The notes under the pieces are model-generated. The model made no database searches. It saw only the letters and a list, made by a program, of their open reading frames with translations, and was not told the origin of the DNA. Made by a program: the position numbers and the translations under genes. From Apostichopus japonicus (taxonomy: Eukaryota > Echinodermata > Holothuroidea > Aspidochirotida > Stichopodidae), in the NCBI RefSeq assembly GCF_037975245.1, contig NC_092574.1, positions 5,758,713 through 5,822,712 of the forward strand: a stretch of DNA of 64,000 nucleotides, read 5' to 3'. Below, in pieces: positions 1 to 11,500 of the stretch (within the stretch, counting starts at the first letter, position 1; the number at the start of each line of letters is the position of its first letter).

Positions 1-1020
1 TAATTTGATATGTGAATGCCCCCTATCGCCATAAATTTCAAGAATCCTACCAGTTCTCATACAAAGTCAAAGGTCAGCAGGTAGTGGACCCCAGTGACAC
101 TGTAGGTCAATGTGTGAAAACCTTTCAAATATTCAAGATCTGAAGACAAGAAATTTGGACAATTTCAAATATGGCACTGGATGTCCCATATTTAGTACAG
201 TAAAAGAATCCTATTGACATCAGTGCCAGAAATGGATCAAAAAACCATATATGCTGAGTCTTTCAAATGTTTATGTTGGAAGAAGGAAAAATGCTCCAAA
301 AACTGACCATGAAAAAGAATAAGAAAATGAAGCTTATGATGTTTTTTAGCTCATACCAGCATGCTGGTGTGAGCTATTGTTACAGTGCGGCGTCTATCAC
401 TTTATCACTCTATCCGTCAACAATTGGTAAAACCGCTCCCACTCGCACAATGTTTGATGGAATTTCATGAAACTTGGACACAAGGACCATTGGGTATAGG
501 GCCATCAGAGATGGTCCGAAATATGGGGTCAAAGGTCACCTGTGGGCCGTAATGGGCCATTTTGTGGAAATACGCAAAATGCTTCTTCTCCTACAGATTC
601 CATGGTACAATGTTGAGGGTTTGTCACGATAGTACTATGGAAGTTTTACCTTCAGGGTGTTCATGAATTTCAGATCAAAGATCAACTAGGGGTCTTTTGT
701 GGCCCGGGCCGCGGCCCAGTATTTTCGAATTGCTCCTGTTCGTACAGTGTATGGCCAGTGATAATGAAACTTGGTCACAACGTTCCTCGGGATAGGAGTT
801 ATGAGGGGTGTTCGGAAAATTGAGGTCAAATGTCATTTAGGGGGTCATCGGGGGTCATTCTTTGTAATATTTTCAAATATCTCAATCTCCTCAAGATTTT
901 GATGGATCATATTCAAAGTTGAACTGATGATTGTTGGATTGTGTATGAATAAGGTGATGCCTAATAATTTTTGGTCAAAAGTTAATTAATTACAATTAAT
1001 CCCCATTGTTTAAAAAAAAT
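1..1020 (+). repeat. Ancient interspersed repeat with palindromic start
   Basis: No gene is seen here. At 348-375 there is a 28-bp palindrome with one mismatch, centred on GCATGC (AGCTCATACCAGC against GCTGGTGTGAGCT). It is followed by several hundred bases with repeated phrases of the type 'aaacttgg..acaa' and 'aggtca..gggtcat'. Similar 'ggtcaaaggtcat' phrases recur at 9590-9910 and, in reverse, at 30220-30480. This suggests a family of old transposon-derived repeats. The family name is not known to me. Confidence 0.45.
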
Positions 1021-1369
1021 CTGAGCCTTCACCTTTTGCCAAAGCTCCTTTAATTTGTCTCCCAATCTCTGCAGTGTTTGTTTACATTTGTGGTTAAGCT
1101 CTGCAGAGGCTGTTAGTGGAATTAAAGCAGGACTGTGAGTTGTTATTAACTATTGAACTGTAAGTGTGAGAGCCCTACAGCCAATCAGCACTTGCCGATT
1201 CTTAGAAGTCTTTGAGCCTGAGGTATGTAGGCAGCCAGCCAAAATTTTGGCAAGGAGTGCTTCAGGTCTGCTCAGGTAGAGGGGAGAAAGTTTAATAGGG
1301 TAGGTCAGTGGTATTGTTTGAGAGAGTGGGTAAAATAGGATTTAAAGGGGGAAAATAGGAATTATAGCC

Positions 1370-1430
1370 AGTGGTGTGGCCAGGATTCTGCTAACGGAGG
1401 GAGGGGGGGGTTATCCCTCATGGGCCCAAA
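1370..1430 (+). repeat. hAT-like MITE end (solitary)
   Basis: The sequence CAGTGGTGTGGCCAGGATTC is followed by a G-rich run. It resembles the terminal CAGTGGCG(T)..CCAGG of the intact hAT-like elements seen at 23654 and 57582. No matching opposite end or target duplication was found, so it is a truncated copy. Confidence 0.35.
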
Positions 1431-1757
1431 ATTGGTGGAATATGAAAAATGGCCTGAAATTTGGTGGGCCATAAAGTTTTGTGGGCCCTACATTTTTAAG
1501 CTCGAAAATGTATGAGCTTCTGCACCATTGGTGCTCTAGTTTAAACTTCAAAATTGTGATATGCGCCTCATACAGTAGGTCGATGTGGAAAACCTCTATT
1601 GACTGATATGAAGTTATTTATCATGAAAATGAACCTTACGGTACATGTTTGTAGGTTTTGTAGAGGAAAACTTTCTAGTTAAGCACTGTAAGCATCAATC
1701 CCTACTTTAATTAAATGGTATAGTTCAATCTCCTTGTTATCTTTGAAGAATCAAGCA

Positions 1758-1852
1758 TGGAAGCTTTCTCAGCATAAACTGTATCAAAGAAAGCTGTTCA
1801 ATTAATATTCTGAACACTTTCTTTGATACAGTTTATGCTGAGAAAACTTCCA
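1758..1852. repeat. Near-perfect 95-nt inverted repeat (hairpin)
   Basis: The arms 1758-1800 and 1811-1852 are complementary over about 42 bases. There is one C/T difference near the base of the stem and a one-base bulge near the loop; the loop is about 10 nt (attaatattc). The size is like a microRNA precursor, but pairing is more complete than animal pre-miRNAs normally show. A small MITE or a recent inverted duplication is the more likely explanation. Confidence 0.7.
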
Positions 1853-2633
1853 GTTTAAGCAAATCTCAGGGGGTTTCTAACAACTCTGATAAATATCTCT
1901 ATACTTTCAGTATTTTTGTTGTATGGGGCCCAGCAAGTTACAAGAAGAATAAAGAATTTAATATTTGCTAACAGCCGTGTTTGATTCACATCTCTTGGAA
2001 CACATTTTCAAGAAAGTACAATACATGGCATCAGATTTGACTGTTAAAGGTTACATCCTGAAGTTATTTCAGTGAAATATGTTTTTCAGGTTGTGACCTC
2101 TTGGTTTTATTGTCTCTAACTGATTCCAAAGATGTAACAGTTGTGAAAACCAAGGAGGTCCTTGTAGAACTTCCTTGGGTTGAACAAGATGATTTTCAAC
2201 CAATACAGTAAAAGTTTTGGAAACATTGAACTTTGAAAAATTGAGATATATGCTGTACTGTCTACAAACTATCCTCCTCCTCCCTTAACCTTTGCTGCAC
2301 TCTACTGCTTAGATTCCTTGACCTGAAAGGTCAGACCAAGCAATAAACAACTGTTGGGCAAATCTCCAGAATTGGGTTTGGAAAGAGACAAGCCCCCCCC
2401 CCCCCATGCGTTAAAATACAGTTTGATAGTAAATTCTAAGTACCCTGTATGATGAAAGCAAACATGCATCAAGAGGAGGTGAGAAACATCACGAAACAGA
2501 AAACAGCAGACTACACCTAAAGGAATGGAAAATAGTAAGGATGGCAATCTCCATGACAACCATTGAGCTCCATCTGACAACAGCTCCAGGGATAAAGTCT
2601 GTAGACTTTCTTGATTTTAACATGATAACATCT

Positions 2634-2781
2634 AAATAAAATAAAACTTAGCAAACTGCTTATCCACTAGAGAGCCTGTGTAATAGAATGTGTAAAAGTA
2701 AGTTAGCCTGACGTTTCGATCCTAGCAGGATCTTCTTCAGAGGCTAAATGACAAGTAACAGACTTAATAGAAGGGACAAAA
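2634..2781 (-). repeat. Penelope/retrozyme-like repeat with hammerhead motif, copy 1
   Basis: About 145 bases are shared with 8130-8279 in the same orientation. Read on the minus strand the unit contains, in order, TTAGCCT, CTGAAGA, a GATCC/GGATC stem with a TGCTA loop, GAAAC, GTC and AGGCTAA. That is the order of hammerhead ribozyme parts: stem I strand, CUGANGA, stem II, GAAA, minimal stem III, cleavage triplet, stem I strand. Such motifs are known from Penelope-like retroelements and animal retrozymes. No reverse transcriptase is visible nearby. Confidence 0.55.
2703..2747 (-). ncRNA. Hammerhead ribozyme-like motif
   Basis: On the minus strand, stem I pairs the complement of 2741-2747 with that of 2703-2709 (7 bp). 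The CUGAAGA core is at 2740-2734, stem II is 5 bp (2732-2728 with 2722-2718), and GAAA is at 2717-2714. The UC cleavage site is next to 2711-2710. Stem III is only the self-complementary ACGU with no loop, so a single molecule would fold poorly, whereas two molecules could pair through ACGU. All invariant core bases I can check are present. Activity is not shown. Confidence 0.5.
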
Positions 2782-5070
2782 ACACGCACAGAATACAGAC
2801 AGGTTAATGAGCATGATCACATCTAATAATGTCATGTACGGTAGAGCACTTTACTACAAACCTTAAACCGGGAGTATGGACAAAAATAATCGTTCTTAGT
2901 GGGAGACGGATCTCTTGATTAATTCATGGTAATGTTTAGAAACTTGTCTTTTTGTAAAGAACTTAAATATCACTCTGAGAGAAGTGCAAATCGATACCCT
3001 ACATTCGATGTCAGGATTTTCTACCGTTCTTGACATTTTTGTTGTTGACATTTTAGCTCTCTCATTAAATCTGTAATCTAACTTGGAACAGAGTCAGTTT
3101 TGCCAAAATTCTTTCTAGTGTGAAAATACACAAAACGTAATGTTACATGCCCTCCGGATAGGGACCCCACCAAGGGGCTCAGATGAACTTTAATCAGTAG
3201 ATGCGTATAATAGCTGGCACCAGTTTCTGTGGACACGGTTAAAGATATTCTCAAATATTCATCTCACACTTCATCATCCAAAAATGGAGTAGAACAGGGC
3301 AGAAAAAGTGTCAGAAATGATTATAATTTCCCTTAAATTCTTTTGTTTTTGGTGATAAAATAGAGAATATAGGTACTTAACTGTATCTAGGCCAACTGTC
3401 ATCCACAGTATCTTGTTATCAATCTTGTTTATCAAATTATTTTCTTGACCCCAGAGATACCCTTGCTAGTTTGTTTAACATGAATGATGTTATGTACAGT
3501 ACAATGTTCAGATGTTTATAGTTAAGTATTAAAAGTAAATTATCCACTCAAAGCGAACCAGCAGCGATGATTTGTCTAGTCATTAACCAGGCTTTGATTG
3601 CAGTAGATGTATCATGTACACACTAAGCCTACACAACTTAGAAGCATACCAGCTTGAAGCAGTTTTCATCACTATGAACTCCTTGGTTCCTGTTTACTAT
3701 CCAATGGTACTCTACCTCTGTGGACATGAAGAATGGTACGATATATATTATCAATGGTACCATTTGAAAATTGAATATTGTAAGAAGTATATTATTATAA
3801 AATGATAAAATGGTACCAGCTGTATATATATATATGTAATTGAAATCGTAATGGTTGTAATATATACACACATACCAATAATTTTGAATGAGAAAAGATC
3901 CTGTTGTATTAGTTGCACTGCCATTGTGTGATTTAAAATACTGTCTGGTAAAAAGGTGTTTCATAATGGAACCCACTGTTGTTAAGAGCTCTACTATGGT
4001 AGAAACCATCAGAGCACTGCACACATAAAAGGTGCAAAAATATGCAAACAAAAATGGTCTGTTGCAGGATGGTGCCAAATGATTAGTTGACTGGCCTGTA
4101 CTCAGCCAAGTCCACAGTTTGTGGAGCCCACATCCACCGTCCTGAATCCAAGCAACTGTCCACAGAGAAATGTGATCTAGTCTGGACTGGATTCACCGTC
4201 TGGACTCAGCTGGACAGCCCAGGCAGGGTAAAATCGAGACAGAGATTTGAACCGAAATGGAAACAAACTCTGGGGGTATTTTACTAATAAAATGAAAGAT
4301 ATTTATAGGATTAGAAATTTTAGATTTTATTATACCCTCCCCAGATGTGAGTGGCCCTTTAGAACTTGCAACCATAAGAAGTGAGTGAGAGTTTGTTTGT
4401 AATGGTTGTGTACTGTAAATATTGGTACAAAGAGCCTTGAAGTGTAAGGATAACAAAGTTAATGATCCCTGGTAAATACCAGTTATCATTTATGAATTCA
4501 GGTGCAAAGGTCAAGTGCACAGTTAGCATGTGGCGATCTGTTGGGTTGAGTAGGGCAAGCATTACTTGCCTCAAAACTTGATTTGCCTCAAACTGGGAGT
4601 CTTTTACCTTTTCATGATAAATGGGAGAAAATCAAACTACTCCCTTAACCTTGTTCTCTCTGCATGGCTGTTGTCATCAAGGTCTGTATTAACAAGGGTC
4701 TTATCTTCTTTTTTGTTTCTGATCTGAATTTTAATTTTTTTTTTTTTTTTTTCAAGGTTTTTTATCATCTCCTCTCAATCATCCGACTTGACAAACATGA
4801 AAGTCCAAAAAAGAATGTGAACTCTTTATTTTTATTAAGTTTACTTAATTAACCTTCACTTGCCTAATCATCCGTTGTTGCAGTTAGTAATTTGTGTCGT
4901 TCTCAGCTATTTCGTTTTTTTCTTGGCAAACGAGTAACTTGTTTGAGGTTGTCTGTCACCTAGATACAAAGTACAAATACCTTTGAAATTGACAGTACTC
5001 ATTTATCAGGTATTACTTTACTAAGAAACTCTACAAAGGTGGGGTAGAGTAGAACATTAATGACTCCCAT
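2782..5070. other. Non-coding stretch, no gene recognised
   Basis: The reading frames here (for example 3638-4078 minus) are AT-rich, show no family signature and lack splice-bounded coding structure. There is a short (TA)n run near 3822-3836 and an A/T homopolymer near 4737-4752. Nothing else is supported. Confidence 0.5.
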
Positions 5071-5071
5071 T

Positions 5072-5355
5072 TATAATAAGAATAATCAGCAGTTTACTTT
5101 TAAGACGCTAAAGCGACGACAAATATGGGAGAAACCCGCAAGGGGCTTATGGGTTACAACTTACACAACGGGTGGCTTCCAATTCAACGTTTAAACTCAA
5201 ATTTGGAATCTTCCCAATTTAGAAAGTCATTTCAGATGGGAAAATGGTAGATTGCTCTTGGATGAAAAACCCACCTTACTATGACCTGGCTGTGTATCGA
5301 ACCTGGAACCTCCCGATTGCTAAGCCTCATTGCTTCAAATGCCACCGCCTTTATC
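5072..5355 (-). repeat. tRNA-derived SINE (ATT-tailed family), copy 1
   Basis: The reverse complement matches 53285-53570 along most of its length. It starts with a tRNA-like part with a B box GGTTCGATACACAG (complement of 5289-5302). A body containing GAAATGACTTTCTAAATTG and AATTGGAAGCCACCCG follows, and it ends in a short A/T-rich tail at 5072-5090. This is the structure of a Pol III-derived SINE. Only this pair is visible in the window. Confidence 0.75.
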
Positions 5356-5689
5356 CACTGAGAAAGTGGAACCGGTGACTCCTAATTTGGAGGAAGTTGG
5401 AAGGAAAAACATCTTCAATGTTCCCCGCTTCAGGATGGGTTTTCCTTTTGTTCTGCCATTTTCTACAGAGAATTCATATATTCCATATGTACCTTTTCAA
5501 CTTTCACAAAATAATCAATATTTGATTGTCAGAAGTTGGAAAGACTGTTAAAGGAAACTTATTGAAATAGTGTCTAAATCATCATTTTTGGGTGGAAAGA
5601 TTGTTAATAAAAATTTGTTAATATGTATGCAAATGCAAGTGTCTTAATCATTATTATTAATATATTTTTTACTGTTTTTTCTTTCTTTC

Positions 5690-5780
5690 AGATATACAAG
5701 ACCTGATCTCTCCTAATTGGTTTACTAGAAAAACTTGTTCGGTGGATGAGGTTTTTCATTGCTTCCACTGCTGTAGAAGG
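5690..5780 (+). other. Possible 5' exon or chance splice-like segment
   Basis: A strong pyrimidine tract with TTTCTTTCAG ends at 5692 or so and is followed by about 80 bases with one open frame, up to GAAG/GTGTGC next to the start of the fold-back element at 5776. A second such segment, open in one frame, lies at about 6778-6856 and ends AAAAG/GTGGGT. The two do not join in frame, and neither gives a recognisable protein. They could be untranslated leader exons of gene 1 or chance. Confidence 0.15.
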
Positions 5781-5981
5781 TGTGCATTAGTATACAAATA
5801 ATGAATGGTTTTCATTTGTGCAATAGTGCAAATATTTCATGAGTTGAAAGATTGGAATGTTCCATTCAACGAGGTGCAGCCGAGTTGAATGGAACAAAAT
5901 ACATCTTTCAAGGAATGAAATATTTGCACTATTGCACGCACGAATGGAAACCATTCATTATTTGTTTTATACAACACCTTC
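5776..5981. mobile_element. Fold-back MITE with about 100-base arms
   Basis: The left arm begins GAAGGTGT and the right arm ends ACACCTTC. Long matching stretches include ATAATGAATGG with CCATTCATTAT, GTGCAATAGTGCAAATATTTCA with its complement, and TTGAATGGAAC around a centre near 5880. The arms differ at a few positions, so the element is not brand new. It has no coding capacity. A target duplication was not resolved. Confidence 0.7.
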
Positions 5982-6599
5982 AAATTTGGATATAATTGGA
6001 TGTAGAATGCACTCATGCAACAGATTGTTTTGAACAGACAGGTTTCTCTGCTCTCTTACCATTGAAAAAAGTGCTATCAAAAAAGTATAACCCATGGTTC
6101 TATTTCATAGAGTGCAATAGAGCGGATTTTGCATGCAATCAACGAGCAATTGACCAATCAAATAGCCGGAATATAATTAGGTGTTGTATAATTAACAATG
6201 TACTGCATATTCATATGTTCCGGTTAGGCTTCCTTTCTTGGCATTGTTTTCACAAAATTGTATTCCCATTCTAGAAAGGGTAAAGGTATGTAACGTAATC
6301 GTGTCATTTTAGCCCCCCCCCCCCAACCTCGCCCCGATACGCTTCAGAGGTTTGCAAATACTCAATCAAATCAGTCTGTAGGAAACCAATTGTTGTGGTA
6401 TTTGACTAGCGAGTTTATGACCCTGACGTAACGAGTAACCCACATGATTAATTATCTAATAGCGTGTGAATATTAAATGACTTGGTCAGCTAGCTACAAG
6501 TTCACAACCTAAGGCAAGATACAGCTTGAACCTACTGTATAGTATTTATTTAGTGGTTATCCATTTTCTTCTATCTCCCTCCCCCCCCCCCCCTCCTCT

Positions 6600-7560
6600 C
6601 AGGAGTGTCCTTCCTCTGATAGGAGCTAGATATCATAGCAGGAGTGTCCTACCACTGAGAGATAATTATTTGCCATACTTCTAGATAATTTATTCAACCA
6701 ATGGATTCTGTTTTGTTGAGTGATGTTGTATTTGTATGCTCGGCCCTCCAGAATAATTCCTATTGTTTTATATCATAGATTTTTCTCTGAGAGTTAATCA
6801 GAAGTTGGAGCCCAATTTTCCTCAGTTGGATCTTGACAAGAAAGCAGATAAAAGGTGGGTGTGGTGGTGTATCAACACCTTAGATATTGTTAGAGTACTG
6901 TAGTAAGTATATAATTACTATAAGTACCCAGGCTGTAGGAGTACTGTAGCATGACTGTAGTGCTACAGTACCATGGGATTGCTGTATTACTACCATGTTA
7001 ATACTACCATGTTACTGTAGAAGTACTGTAGCATGTATTGCTGTATTACTACCATGTTAATACTGTGTTACTACCATGTTACTCTATTTATACTGTAGTT
7101 TTAGGAACTGCAGCATGACTGTATTCCTACTGTAGAAGTACTGTAGCATGTATTACTGTATTACTACCATGTTAATACTACCATGTTACTGTAAAAGTAC
7201 TGTAGCATGTATTACTGTATTACTACCATGTTATTACTGTATTTCTACCAAGTTACTGTTTTACTACTGTAAAAGTACTGCAGCATGACTGTATTACTAC
7301 CAGGTTATTACTGTATTACTACCATGTCACAGTATTACTACTGTAGAAAGACTGCAGCTTCTCAGTGGTAGGACACTTCTACAGTAGTAAAACAGTAACA
7401 TGGTCGTAACACAGTAATACCAAGGTAGTGAAACAGTCATGCTACAGTAGTACACAGTAACATGGTAGTAACACAGTAATAACATGGTAGTAATACAGTC
7501 ATGACTATTACTAATGTAGAAGTACTGTAGCATGACTGTAGTACTACCATGTTATTGTCG
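6600..7560. repeat. Strand-switching TACTGTAGCATG/ACCATGTTA minisatellite
   Basis: From about 6930 to 7340 the DNA repeats blocks such as TACTGTAGCATG, TATTACTACCATGTTA and TTACTGTA in irregular order. From about 7378 to 7500 the same blocks appear in reverse complement (AACATGGTAGTAACACAGTAATA), and after 7510 the first orientation returns. AGTGTCCTACCACTGAGA at 6644 also has its reverse complement at 7355-7377. The region can therefore form large hairpins. No gene is seen. Confidence 0.7.
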
Positions 7561-8129
7561 TAATAGTAAGTACTGTTTTCACTGGGTAAATACAACCATA
7601 TGGCTGTTGTATTACTGTGACATTAATAGTGTAGTCAATGAAGCATTAATGTAGCTTCTACTGTCTTAGTACAGCTATAATGTACTGAAGCACTGCTGTT
7701 GGTCCACTGCAGTATCGCTTGCTATTAATGTACCCCTCGAGTATATACTACAGAATTGTCATGGTAATTCGACTGTTGTATTACTATATGTCTACTTCAT
7801 TATCGAGTGAGCTCAAAAAAGACAATGCTTTCCAATAATCCTGCTAGGCAAACAAAAATCTCCATTTCGTCCCAATTTATTCAGTAAGTTTGCATCTATA
7901 GTCTCTTTTGTCTAACCACCGAACCCTGGCCTTCAATGTCATATTATAAACTTGTTTGATAAATATTTTATTTTCGCAAGCAGAAATTAAAAGCAACCCA
8001 ATTGAGAATCTGTTTGTACCATGTAAGCACTTGAACCATATATGCATTGGTGTACTCGATAGACAGTACAGTAGCTGAACATGAAGGAGTGTACGGTTGA
8101 TGCACTGAAATTCTGAGTAAATCAACTTT

Positions 8130-8279
8130 AAAATAAAATAAAACTGTTAGCAAACTGCTTATCCACTAGAGAGCCTGTGTAAGAGAATGTGCAAAAATAA
8201 GTTGGCCTGACGTTTTGATCCTAGCAGGATCTTCTTCAAAGGCTAAATGAAAAGTAACAGGAACAGAAGGGACAAAAAT
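8130..8279 (-). repeat. Penelope/retrozyme-like repeat, copy 2 (decayed hammerhead)
   Basis: This is the second copy of the 2634-2781 repeat in the same orientation, ending about 190 bases before the start codon of gene 1. The hammerhead region at 8202-8246 keeps stem II but has two core changes: CTGA has become TTGA and GAAA has become AAAA. It is expected to be inactive. Confidence 0.6.
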
Positions 8280-8467
8280 AAACTTTAACATTGACACTAG
8301 TATTTATGGAAAACTTGCTTGTGTTGCTTTTCCATTTCTAGAAAGAAACCAAAAGATTTCCATTGCATGTTCAAGTACTATTTTTGTGTAGAATTCATAA
8401 ATTTCTCATTTCCATCATTTTGCAGTTTTTCGCATCAACTGGGGAGACGACAACAAAGCTAGCCAGA

Positions 8468-8531
8468 ATGGATTTTAAAATCAATCTTGACTTTTTACCA
8501 ATCAAAGCCCTCTACTTCTTGTTTATGGCGG
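8468..8531 (+). CDS. MFSD6-like gene 1, coding exon 1
   Basis: It encodes 21 residues (MDFKINLDFLPIKALYFLFMA) plus the first base of a glycine codon. The exon itself begins at 8426 after TTTTGCAG, leaving a 42-base leader that is also open in frame. The donor is GCGG/GTAAGA. Confidence 0.75.
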
Positions 8532-11500
8532 GTAAGAATTGTGTAAACTTACGGGTTTTTTTTAGCCTCTTTAAACTGTGCATGACTCGGTGTGTGGCAG
8601 GCCATATTACTGATTTATCCTTCACATCATAAAATGGCTATCACATAAACGGGGACAGACATTATGGCACAAAAGGGATGGGGGGGGGGGTGGGAAATAC
8701 AAAAGGGGGAGGAAATTGTTTTTCAATTGAGCTCACACCAGCAGATCTTTATATAATCAAAGATATCCCTGTGTGTATGTACAGAGTCCTCCTGCTCCTA
8801 GACATTCCTAGATGTCAGATCATAATTTACAGAATCATCCTCCTGGATACAATAGTTTCATGAAGTTTGATGACACTCGGAGACAATCATTCTGAGATGA
8901 TTGATCATTTAAGTCGTCAATGAATTTCAGATCCTTAAAAGTTCATTTAGGGGCCACTCAACGACGACTTGGCAAAAGTATCGTTTCTGGCGTAATATAA
9001 TATGCATAACTTTGGTAGTTGCCAAAGATATGTTTGATGCCTTATCGACTGTAGCTGCGTGAACCTGTAACCGGCTTTGCTTCACTAGCATGATCTATGC
9101 CCCATGAGTACAGTTACACAGAGCAGTCAGTTCCAGCTATGTACAGTAGCTGTAACACAGACAGCAATATATATGCATGTAATTTGTCCATGATGTGAAG
9201 AGAACAACTCGCCTGCTTTGCGAAAAATCCGAGATCATGATACCATGGTAACAGACTTGATTATATCAACTCATGTTGTATTCAGTTTTAGAAATATTCT
9301 GATCTGTAGTATGCAGGTCCCTTGGTTTTCTTTTAAAAAAAATGCAGAAAAGTGTTGACAAGAATTCAATGATATCATTGATAGTTAATGCTTTCAACAT
9401 ATTTTAAAGAAACTTCACTAGGTTTATTTGAAACATGAACTTAACTACCACAGTGAACTGCTGTTTGTGTATGTTTGATGCCGTAGTTTGTGAACACGAT
9501 ATCTCAAGATAGGTAACACCTCCTGTTCTCATACTTGGCATGTCGCTTCCCTATACTTATTTACAAGAATCCTATTGTTTTGGGTGGAGGTCAAGGGCAA
9601 TTGGGGTCATCAGAGGGTAAAATGTGAAAATCTCAACAATGCTGTATCTCCAGAACCCGAACATCAAAGGAGCTCATGTATGCATGGCAGAATAACCTTA
9701 TGATGTAGCGTAAAGCCTTTGCACAATTTGGTGTATTTATCTGGAGTTTATTTATGTGGAGAATATTTAAGATCACGAGGGATCAAACCTTGAAAACCAC
9801 GATATCTTTAGATAGGAAAATTTGTCTCTCATATTTTGCATGTGCCTTCCCTCTAATGGGTACAAGAAAGTTGTTTTTTGGTGTGGAGGTCAAAGGTCAT
9901 TTGGGGTCATCAAAGTCGCAATGTAAGCACTGACTGTGTTTAGATTTCTACTGCTTTCCATCTGTAGTATGAAAAATTCATCCAGGGTGTTATATATTGA
10001 CTTGCAAATTACTCTTGCGCTGCATATGTAACGTATTTAAAGGCAAGTAACCGCTGGGAGGGCTTGACCTCTCGTTTAAGTTTGTAGCATGGTTACATGT
10101 GCATTACAGGACTATAAAACATGCTTAAGATGGTCGAACAGTTCTCCCACGATGTCCTTCCATGTGTTTTAAACTTGGATGGAGATTCTGCCAAAGGGAT
10201 GCCCCCTGAGGGGGAGATTCTGCCAAAGGGATGCCCCCTGCCAAAGGGATGCCCCCTGATCAAAACATTAGGAAATGGCAATATAAATGACACATCCTGG
10301 CTGTCAGAACCATCTAGTGAAGATATTTTTTTCTGACTTTATGTGATGCTGGGAGTATGTATTTGTAGGTATGTGATACTGAAACTTACAAATTCTTTGC
10401 AATACAAGAAACATTTGCCACTTTGTAGAAAGGGGATCAATGCATGACATTCATGCAATCAACTTTCAACATTTTGTTCAAAAATTAGTAAGAAACATTC
10501 AAAAGTGAATACTATAACATTCTGCGGCAAATGAATATTCCATCCAGAGCCTTGCCTTTTTTTGCAGAAAATTGTTGAAAATAGGATATTGTTTTCATAT
10601 CCATGGGGGGGGTAAGCAGCAGTAAGATGCATTTCTTGGATAGTCGATAGTAATAATTCAAACAAAATTCTTGTCCATAGTCCAGCCTTCTGTTAATTAC
10701 CAAAGCATCCAGTCTGAGCATTGGTGTTAATCATTTCCATGGTTCAGCATTGTAGTACAAATCACTTGAAATATGTGGCGTTGATCATCAGAAAGAATCG
10801 TCACTCGATATATATTCTTTTTGTCTCTCACTTCGATAGGTTTCGCTTGCATGATTCCGTACCTGCCGGTCTACTTCGTTTATCTGGGTCTCGACATCTG
10901 GCAGGTTGGGATCATGCGAGGCATGGAGCCGTGTCTGGTGTTTCTTCTGAGTCCGGTCTGGGGAGCCATAGCGGATAAATTCAGCAAGCATAAACCAGCT
11001 CTGATCCTGGCTCTGATGGGATCCAGCGTCTTCTACTGCACTCTGGTCTTTGTACCGTTAATCAGCGACTGTTTCACCGATACGGCCCTGACCAACATCA
11101 CTCAGGGCAACTACCTGATCAGCGACTGCACCGTCGAGAGGACCCTGACGTTACCGTCATCCTCCGAACTAGACCCTACGCAGGAGCAGGACGTATGCAG
11201 CGACTTGTGTCAAGAGGTGCTAGACTCTTACCCCGTCTTCGAGAGCGAAGAGAATTACCTCCGGTGTGCCGCTAAGAGTGATAACTGGGAGTGTGATCTG
11301 TGTGGGTTGGAGGCGTACGGTAATGTCAGTGGAAAAGATCAGGAGGAGGATGGCGGTGACCACGGTAAACAACCAGCTCGTGGGAGGCAGATCCTGGTGA
11401 ACGTGGCAGTCTGCGAAACGGAATTCCCCTATTCGCCGGACACGGCCAACGGGAGCTTTGATCGCGTCTGTGGCGTCGATTCGTTCGACATGGAAGTCTG

